A model generated the notes under the pieces. That model was not told where the DNA came from, made no database searches, and saw only the letters and a list, made by a program, of their open reading frames with translations. Below are positions 59,249 through 64,000 of a stretch of 64,000 bases of DNA, piece after piece. How positions within the stretch are numbered: the first letter of the stretch is position 1; every line of letters begins with the position of its first letter. Position numbers and translations under genes: made by a program. Source of the DNA: a virus; the IMG/VR virus record IMGVR_UViG_3300035459_000118, positions 1 to 64,000 of that record. One strand, 5' to 3'.

Positions 59249-60102
59249 TGCTACTTATTATTGACAGTAATTACGTTTCATGGGTCTGCGCCTATGCCCT
59301 TTCCCGAGGGATGGAGTATAAAGGAGGCAGGACGGAAGTTGTCTTCGGCTTTATGCGTCAACTGTTTTCTCTATTTGAGAACTTCGAGCCGACACAGGTA
59401 GCCTTCTGCTGGGACTCCAGACAAAGCAAGCGTCGGGAAATCTATCCCGAATACAAGGCAAACCGCCACAAAGAAAAAACCGAAGATGAAAAGGAATCCC
59501 AGTCTCTTATTCTTGAACAATTTGAAGAGATAAAAAAGGAAGTCTTGCCATTCTTGGGGTTTGCTAATATCTTTGAGGTTTCCGGGTATGAGTCCGATGA
59601 CCTGATCGCAGTCCTGGTTCAACAAGGGCTTTATCCGGCCGACAAAACCATCGTAATCAGCTCTGATGCCGATCTTTACCAGTTATTAGGCCAATGCTCC
59701 CTTTATTCCATAACGAAGGCGCAAACGACAAATCTGGACGGTTTCCAGAGGAATTACGGAATAACCCCCGACGACTGGGTCAAAGTCAAAGCCATGGCGG
59801 GTTGTTCTTCTGACAATGTAAAAGGCATCAGTGGAATTGGGGAGAAAAAAGCCATCGACTATCTGACAGGCAAACTGAATCATGGCAAGATGTTCTTGAA
59901 AATAAAAGACTCACAGGAAATCATCGACCGCAATCTTCAGTTGGTAGAGCTACCCTTTATTGGGACTCCCATCCCAAAGCTCCGCAGGAACGGTCTTATG
60001 CTGGACTGTTTTACTGTTGTTGCTCAAACCTACGGACTGAAATCCCTGCTTGACAAGAAGAGCCTCTTACGGTGGGAAAAGATTATTCGGAGAATTGATT
60101 AA
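59248..60102 (+). CDS. 5'-3' exonuclease (FEN family)
   Basis: 284 residues from GTG overlapping the preceding TAG. IDSNYVSWVCAYA, FCWDSRQSKRREIYPEYKAN, GYESDDLIAVL and SSDADLYQLL give the acidic residues of the PIN/FEN active site, and VKGISGIGEKKA the H3TH DNA-binding loop. It removes RNA primers and flaps at the lagging strand. Promoter M5 overlaps its 3' end. Confidence 0.88.
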   Translation: MLLIIDSNYVSWVCAYALSRGMEYKGGRTEVVFGFMRQLFSLFENFEPTQVAFCWDSRQSKRREIYPEYKANRHKEKTEDEKESQSLILEQFEEIKKEVLPFLGFANIFEVSGYESDDLIAVLVQQGLYPADKTIVISSDADLYQLLGQCSLYSITKAQTTNLDGFQRNYGITPDDWVKVKAMAGCSSDNVKGISGIGEKKAIDYLTGKLNHGKMFLKIKDSQEIIDRNLQLVELPFIGTPIPKLRRNGLMLDCFTVVAQTYGLKSLLDKKSLLRWEKIIRRID

Positions 60103-60118
60103 AGTGAGGTATAATAAT
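60092..60118 (+). promoter_or_regulatory. Promoter M5
   Basis: AATTGATTAAAG, five nt ending AGG, TATAAT, across the 5'-3' exonuclease stop codon. It reads into the zinc-finger protein and beyond. Confidence 0.65.
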
Positions 60119-60139
60119 TTTAAGGAAGGCAAAGGATTT

Positions 60140-60433
60140 ATTAATATTGATTATGATACTCTTACTGTTAATGGAGTCCCGTTAGAACAAATGGAAGCTG
60201 GAAAAATCAGAACCTGTCGATATTGCGAATATCTCGGAGAAAATGAATGCCCTTATTATCCTATAAGATGGAAATTCCCAAGAAAAGTTGATGACCCTTC
60301 TTGCAGTCAATTTATCGCTCTAAAGGATGTTTCAAGATTCAAAGAACGGGCAAAGATAGATCAAGTTGCTATTGAAAAAAAGAAGATTGCAGACAAGATC
60401 AAAGGACCCCTTAAAAGAAGTATAGAATTATGA
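60140..60433 (+). CDS. Zinc-finger protein, start uncertain
   Basis: The reading frame becomes protein-like from about 60140 (INIDYDTLTVNGVPLEQMEA) and includes CRYCEYLGENECPYYP with further Cys (DPSCSQF), implying zinc binding. No ATG/GTG lies at the natural beginning. ATT at 60140 with AAGGAAGG about 10 nt upstream would be a rare start. The nearest ATG is 60191, which gives 80 residues. Ends GPLKRSIEL. Family unknown. Confidence 0.5.
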   Translation: MNIDYDTLTVNGVPLEQMEAGKIRTCRYCEYLGENECPYYPIRWKFPRKVDDPSCSQFIALKDVSRFKERAKIDQVAIEKKKIADKIKGPLKRSIEL

Positions 60434-60555
60434 AAAACAAAAATGGGTGTTTTATTGAAGCCCGTCTCGAAACACCTGTAGCTAACAGTATGGGATTGAG
60501 AAATTTTCACAGTCCATTATTGGTTAAAACATTTGAGGTGAAAGGAGAAAAGAAA

Positions 60556-60882
60556 ATGGCAAAGAAAACGTATGTTAAACCCATCCCCAAAAGCATTATG
60601 AAGGAACACCTCGAGAATATTCTTCCTACGAAGAAGGTCGGCGAGGTCGTCATCCAGACCAAACAGTACAACATCCTGATGAATACTCTCTCCCGCGCCA
60701 CGAACGAACTGGAAGAAAAACTGGCAGCAGTTCTGCCCATAGAGCGCAAGGAAATCATCGACCGAAGTTCTTCTCCGACAGTCTCAGTGACTCCGCAATC
60801 GATCCAGTTGGAGAGGTTGAACTATCGGCTCAAGGACATAATCGGCCGAATCAACGCAATGAAGAATACCTGCGAACTGTAG
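60556..60882 (+). CDS. Hypothetical helical protein
   Basis: 108 residues from ATG at 60556 with AAAGGAG 8 nt upstream: AKKTYVKPIPKSIMKEHLEN, then helices with Thr/Asn/Glu and C-terminal KDIIGRINAMKNTCEL. The frame also runs back to 60430 without a good start. No family. Directly precedes a structured RNA. Confidence 0.6.
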   Translation: MAKKTYVKPIPKSIMKEHLENILPTKKVGEVVIQTKQYNILMNTLSRATNELEEKLAAVLPIERKEIIDRSSSPTVSVTPQSIQLERLNYRLKDIIGRINAMKNTCEL

Positions 60883-60889
60883 ATCTTTG

Positions 60890-61290
60890 AAAAAAGGGGT
60901 CGGCGGCGTAGTGATGGTTACGCGCAGCTGAGTAGGCAGATGAGGTAACAAATCATGTCAATGAGTGGAAATCCGGGAAAACGTGAACGACAGGCTAGAA
61001 AATGTCATGGACGTGCCCTTTGGTTGAAGGGAACGGGTGTTGCTCCGTTGAAGGTCGGTCACGAACATTTCCGGAGGTTGCTCAAAGCATCAATTTGTGG
61101 CCAATGCCGAAAGGTCAACTTGCAAAAGGTGTCAAGGAGAGCAACAGCAACACCAGCCGGTTAAATCCGGCCCGACCCTGATTAGAACTTGGCCAAGGAG
61201 AGACTGCTGAACGTATATGGGTCAGGCTCAAGCGTTATTAGTGGGGAACGATCGTGAAATCCCTGGGCCAAGTTCTTTTATTTTTATTAT
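60890..61290 (+). ncRNA. Structured RNA closed by long-range stems
   Basis: GGGTCGG (60897) pairs with CCGACCC (61172), enclosing GTTGCTC (61077)/GAGCAAC (61139), GGTGT/ACACC and GCCGG-TTAAAT-CCGGC (61156-61171). A second domain, AGAACTTGGCC (61184) with GGCCAAGTTCT (61266), an 11-bp stem, ends in TTTATTTTTATT, an intrinsic-terminator-like end. Over 400 bases without a convincing gene. One open frame (60955-61164) crosses it but looks incidental. Confidence 0.6.
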
Positions 61291-61295
61291 TTATT

Positions 61296-61386
61296 TCGGG
61301 AGGGACGAAATTTGTGAAGGGGAAACCGAGATTATAACGGCGTGAAAGACGCGACGACGGACTCCTGGCCCTCCCGATTTTTAAAG
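61296..61386 (+). ncRNA. Small stem-enclosed RNA or terminator leader
   Basis: CGGGAGGG (61297-61304) pairs perfectly with CCCTCCCG (61369-61376), followed by ATTTTTAAA. GCGT-GAAAG-ACGC is inside. Outline and outer stem resemble the leader at 32388-32466. It precedes the 61-residue protein gene. Confidence 0.5.
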
Positions 61387-61396
61387 AAAGAAAAAA

Positions 61397-61582
61397 ATGA
61401 AAGTCATTTGTGTTGATAATTTTAACAGAGAAACCAGGAATGATTTCTTAATTGTTGCAAAGGTTGATAAAGAAACAGGAGAACAAATGGTGACCCGTCT
61501 TAATAATGAAGCTGATCCTGACGGACCAAACTTTTACAGGTTAGTTGGGGATGATTATGTCCTTTATGTCTGGGAACCATAA
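61397..61582 (+). CDS. Small hypothetical protein
   Basis: 61 residues, MKVICVDNFNRETRNDFLIV, a compact alpha/beta sequence ending YRLVGDDYVLYVWEP, common in phages without known function. It follows the structured RNA; no strong ribosome site is visible (only AAAGAAAGAAAAAA). Confidence 0.55.
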   Translation: MKVICVDNFNRETRNDFLIVAKVDKETGEQMVTRLNNEADPDGPNFYRLVGDDYVLYVWEP

Positions 61583-61596
61583 GAAAGGAAACTACC

Positions 61597-62205
61597 ATGA
61601 ACTACAATGACATGTTCCTGAAACTCAAGTGTTCGACTGATGTTCTGAATGCAGTATATCCCCTTACTCGGCCTCGCAAGGAAATCTCCGAATCGATGGC
61701 TATCATCCAGAAAATCAAGGGATTGATCCTAAAGTATCCCGGAAGATTCAATATTATCGACCTTTGCGCAGGCAATGCACTGACCTCAATCATCGCTGCT
61801 CACCTGCTTTCGATCACGGACGCCAAGGCGGTAGACGTCAGAGTAAATCCACGCGATCTTACGGGTGTGAAAAAGTTCACATACTGCAACCTGGATATCC
61901 TGAACCAGATAAAGAGCTTCGGAGTCAATTCCATCGTAATCTCTTCCCATCCGTGCAAACTTGCGACGAAGATCATCGAATTGTATAATCTGTCAAAGTC
62001 TCCGGCGATCTGTATAATTCCTTGCTGTTTTGGGGAATGGGATCTGCCCAACCGGCACTTTTTACAGAACTTCGCGCCGAACTATGATCTTTGGAGCTAT
62101 TATCTTTCTACGTTGATCAAAGATTCCGAAGTCCGGGTTGTTAAGGACCATAGAATTCTGAGTCCCTGCAATGATGTGATCTATGCGGAAAGGACAATCA
62201 AATGA
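61597..62205 (+). CDS. Rossmann-fold methyltransferase-like protein
   Basis: 202 residues. NIIDLCAGNALTSIIAAHLL is SAM motif I, VDVRVNPRD motif II, and SHPCKLATKIIELYN then IIPCCFGEWDLP fit a tRNA methyltransferase TRM13-like class I fold with Cys pair. RNA or nucleotide methylation is possible. AAAGGAAA precedes the ATG; overlaps the HD gene by ATGA. Confidence 0.65.
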   Translation: MNYNDMFLKLKCSTDVLNAVYPLTRPRKEISESMAIIQKIKGLILKYPGRFNIIDLCAGNALTSIIAAHLLSITDAKAVDVRVNPRDLTGVKKFTYCNLDILNQIKSFGVNSIVISSHPCKLATKIIELYNLSKSPAICIIPCCFGEWDLPNRHFLQNFAPNYDLWSYYLSTLIKDSEVRVVKDHRILSPCNDVIYAERTIK

Positions 62206-62750
62206 ATGGAAATTGGGTCCTGACATTTACAGGCAAGGCGTTTCCTCTAATTAATATTGATCCTGAAAAGATAGATATTCAAGATATTGCGCATTCTCTT
62301 TCTAATCAATGCAGATGGAACGGACATTGTCGACAATTTTATTCAGTTGCTGAACATTGCATTGAAATGTCGTTGATGGAAGGTATCAATCCTTTGGTTG
62401 GGTTACTTCATGATGCAGCAGAAGCATATATCGGGGACATCGTTTCCCCTTTGAAAAGAATTTTAAAAGGAGGATTTCAACCTCCATCATTAGGGTTGAT
62501 CGAAGACAAATTGAACAGGACAATCGAAAAGAAATTTTCTTTACCTTTTTACAGTATAAATTCTCCATCCATAGAACATGCCGACTGGATTCTCGTCGCG
62601 ACCGAAAAGAGAGATATTGTTTCTCCTTGTGAGGCCGAATGGGGAATAGGTTTGCCGGCTCCCATGGAAAAGAAAATCGTCCCGGTTTTGGTTCCGCCAC
62701 TCATTGAATTAAATTTCCTGGATAGGTTCAGAAAATTGACGGAGAAATAA
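62202..62750 (+). CDS. HD-domain phosphohydrolase (YfbR-like)
   Basis: 182 residues. QFYSVAEHCIEMSL and LLHDAAEAYIGDI give the His, His-Asp and further ligands of the HD superfamily; IEHADWILVATEKRDI completes the fold. Relatives dephosphorylate deoxynucleoside monophosphates. Next to a dNMP kinase and ThyX it fits nucleotide-pool remodelling, for example removing a normal dNMP so a modified one enters DNA. Confidence 0.8.
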   Translation: MNGNWVLTFTGKAFPLINIDPEKIDIQDIAHSLSNQCRWNGHCRQFYSVAEHCIEMSLMEGINPLVGLLHDAAEAYIGDIVSPLKRILKGGFQPPSLGLIEDKLNRTIEKKFSLPFYSINSPSIEHADWILVATEKRDIVSPCEAEWGIGLPAPMEKKIVPVLVPPLIELNFLDRFRKLTEK

Positions 62751-62751
62751 A

Positions 62752-63015
62752 ATGGCTGAAAACGGAGAATATAGAGTCGTTTCAAATGGTTTCGTTTTCC
62801 TCGTTGAGCAATATGTAAAGAAACGATTTTTATTTTTTAGTTGGGGAAAATGGTATCTTTTGCATTCAATGTCACCAGATGGAGATTTCGATCAACCAAA
62901 AGAATTCAATACAGAAAAAGAAGCACGAGATAGAATTAAAGAACTCAAAAAACAAGATGAGGCAGAAAGTAAAAAACACCCGTTCGTTGAGGTTCCAGAA
63001 TGGCCGAGAGCCTAG
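62752..63015 (+). CDS. Hypothetical protein
   Basis: 87 residues, a small beta domain (YRVVSNGFVFLVEQYVKKRF, LFFSWGKWYLLHSM) then a charged helix. Starts two bases after the HD gene and overlaps the next gene by 16 bases. No family. Confidence 0.55.
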   Translation: MAENGEYRVVSNGFVFLVEQYVKKRFLFFSWGKWYLLHSMSPDGDFDQPKEFNTEKEARDRIKELKKQDEAESKKHPFVEVPEWPRA

Positions 63016-63185
63016 GGCAAATCCCTTTTGGGAATACACATAAAGGAAAAGACATTGAAGATTGTCCGACTGATTATCTGACTTGGCTCAAAGGCGAAAA
63101 ATGGTTCCAGGATAAGTATCCTGCATTGCGCAAGAATATACTTGCGGAATTGAAATACAGAGAAAGATTTGGTGACCCGGAATGA
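63000..63185 (+). CDS. DUF3820-like protein
   Basis: 61 residues. IPFGNTHKGKDIEDCPTDYL, then TWLKGEKWF match DUF3820 (PFG-x3-GK...P-x2-YL-x-WL), a small domain often attached to exonucleases. Function unknown. Overlaps the dNMP kinase by ATGA. Confidence 0.7.
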   Translation: MAESLGQIPFGNTHKGKDIEDCPTDYLTWLKGEKWFQDKYPALRKNILAELKYRERFGDPE

Positions 63186-63811
63186 AAATCATAGGCATTA
63201 TAGGCAAAAAGGGATCGGGTAAAACAACCTTTGCTAATTACCTTCAAGCTGAGTTTGAAAAGGCTCCCAAGGAACTTGCTCTCCGATTTTCATTCGGGAA
63301 ACCCCTGAAACAGATGATCGAACAAGCCGAAATTTGTTCACATAAAGAACTCTATGAAGAAAAAACGGCATTTTCGCGCCTGATGATGCAAAAGATCGGA
63401 ACGGAGATTATTCGTCGTATTGATCCTGATTATTTTTGCAAGCAAATGTGGAATGGCTTACATACAGCCTTTTCACACGAACCAACCTCTATTATCATTA
63501 TTGATGATGTCCGTTTTAAAAACGAAGCCCAGCTTATCCGGTCATTGGGAGGAATTTTAATCAAAATAGAAAGAGAGATTCAAAAGCAAGAAGATAATCA
63601 TACCTCAGAAATTGAACAAGATACGATTCGTTATCATCTTCTTTACCAAAATAATGTCTCATTAGAAAACCTCCAGAAACAAGCACAATATTTTTGTTCA
63701 TGGTCCTCAGAAGAAAACGCTAACTGTATGCCAACCCGAAAAGAACATTTCCGAAAGGAGAATACAAAATCATGGAGATCATTCGTCCCTCGTTCCAGAT
63801 ACTCGCTATGA
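63182..63811 (+). CDS. Deoxynucleoside monophosphate kinase
   Basis: 209 residues. MKIIGIIGKKGSGKTTFANY is the P-loop; RFSFGKPLKQMIEQ, LMMQKIGTEIIRRIDPDYF and IIIIDDVRFKNEAQLI match phage dNMP kinases of T4 gp1/T5 type. It would activate modified dNMPs for polymerisation. The last 25 residues continue through the ThyX ribosome site and overlap its start by 40 bases, so a small indel near the end is possible. Confidence 0.8.
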   Translation: MKIIGIIGKKGSGKTTFANYLQAEFEKAPKELALRFSFGKPLKQMIEQAEICSHKELYEEKTAFSRLMMQKIGTEIIRRIDPDYFCKQMWNGLHTAFSHEPTSIIIIDDVRFKNEAQLIRSLGGILIKIEREIQKQEDNHTSEIEQDTIRYHLLYQNNVSLENLQKQAQYFCSWSSEENANCMPTRKEHFRKENTKSWRSFVPRSRYSL

Positions 63812-64000
63812 CCGGTCACCCGGAGCTTCCGTATCAATATCAGCCAAACCCGGAACTGTTGATCGAAGCTGCCGGGAGAACCTGTTACAAATCCGAAGAC
63901 AAGATCACCGAAGGGTCGGCAAAGGATTTCGTTGCAATGGCCCAGGAAAAGAAACACCTAACTGTCCTGGAACATTCCTGGGAGGTGAGAAGGTATCCAA
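63772..64000 (+). CDS. thyX: Flavin-dependent thymidylate synthase-like (ThyX), 5' part
   Basis: 76 residues visible before the right edge. LLIEAAGRTCYKSEDKI, then SAKDFVAMAQEKKHLTVLEH match the N-terminal half of ThyX. AAAGGAG precedes the ATG. In an hmU-type phage it may methylate or hydroxymethylate dUMP. The RHR flavin motif would be downstream and is not visible. Confidence 0.75.
   Translation, partial: MEIIRPSFQILAMTGHPELPYQYQPNPELLIEAAGRTCYKSEDKITEGSAKDFVAMAQEKKHLTVLEHSWEVRRYP

Noticed and set aside
60050-60433. TTG start at 60050 for the zinc-finger protein
   Set aside because: It lies inside the 5'-3' exonuclease gene and upstream of promoter M5; the frame looks coding only from about 60140.
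60955-61164. 69-codon open frame inside the structured RNA
   Set aside because: Very basic, no similarity, and its bases are used in long-range RNA pairs; a GAGG 9 nt before the ATG keeps a small doubt.
1-64000. tRNA genes
   Set aside because: No cloverleaf with a GGTTCRA-type arm and acceptor stem was found by eye; a tRNAscan run would settle this.

Overview
This window is part of the genome of a large tailed double-stranded DNA bacteriophage (Caudoviricetes-like). It carries portal, head-morphogenesis, prohead protease and both terminase genes, a nearly complete replisome, homing endonucleases and tight operons with AGGAGG-type ribosome sites and many ATGA stop/start overlaps. I see no tRNA, integrase or CRISPR array. 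The host cannot be named. A lipoprotein and several Sec signal peptides only say it is a bacterium.

Layout. Bases 1 to about 21.8 kb read leftward and hold late functions: capsid cement protein (cut by the window edge), protease-scaffold, a DUF5661 protein, Mu F-like protein, portal, an ADP-ribosyltransferase/InPase protein, small membrane and lysis-type genes (M15 peptidase, lipoprotein), two fibre-like proteins with signal peptides, then large and small terminase. Behind these lies a block of small accessory genes. From 21.8 to 22.7 kb is a gene-free divergence zone with leftward promoters and a candidate large structured RNA read rightward. From 22.7 to 64 kb everything reads rightward: small early genes and an AAA+ ATPase with a DUF3150-like partner (22.7-32.4 kb), then SF2 helicase, primase, NAD-dependent ligase, a winged-helix protein, DnaB-like helicase, sliding clamp, clamp loader, a DNA-hypermodification block (44.5-50.5 kb), a DnaE polymerase fused to a uracil-DNA-glycosylase-like domain, a UvsY-like protein, SSB, RecA/UvsX, 5'-3' exonuclease, an HD hydrolase, a dNMP kinase and the start of ThyX.

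How it works together. The replisome is a hybrid: a family C polymerase with a separate DnaQ-type exonuclease, served by a T4/RFC-type clamp and loader. The modification block combines a 5hmU-DNA-kinase-like protein (fused to a phosphatase), an alpha-glutamyl/putrescinyl-thymine pyrophosphorylase relative, a radical SAM enzyme, an FkbM-type methyltransferase and a myo-inositol-1-phosphate synthase. I infer a hypermodified thymine, possibly carrying an inositol-derived group.

Other main observations: a portal protein ending in a complete-looking topoisomerase IB domain; two phage-specific promoter families with constant internal spacing; several structured RNAs with long terminator-like stems; and a short Arg-Phe-centred peptide motif at the ends of many unrelated proteins, some resembling clamp-binding peptides.
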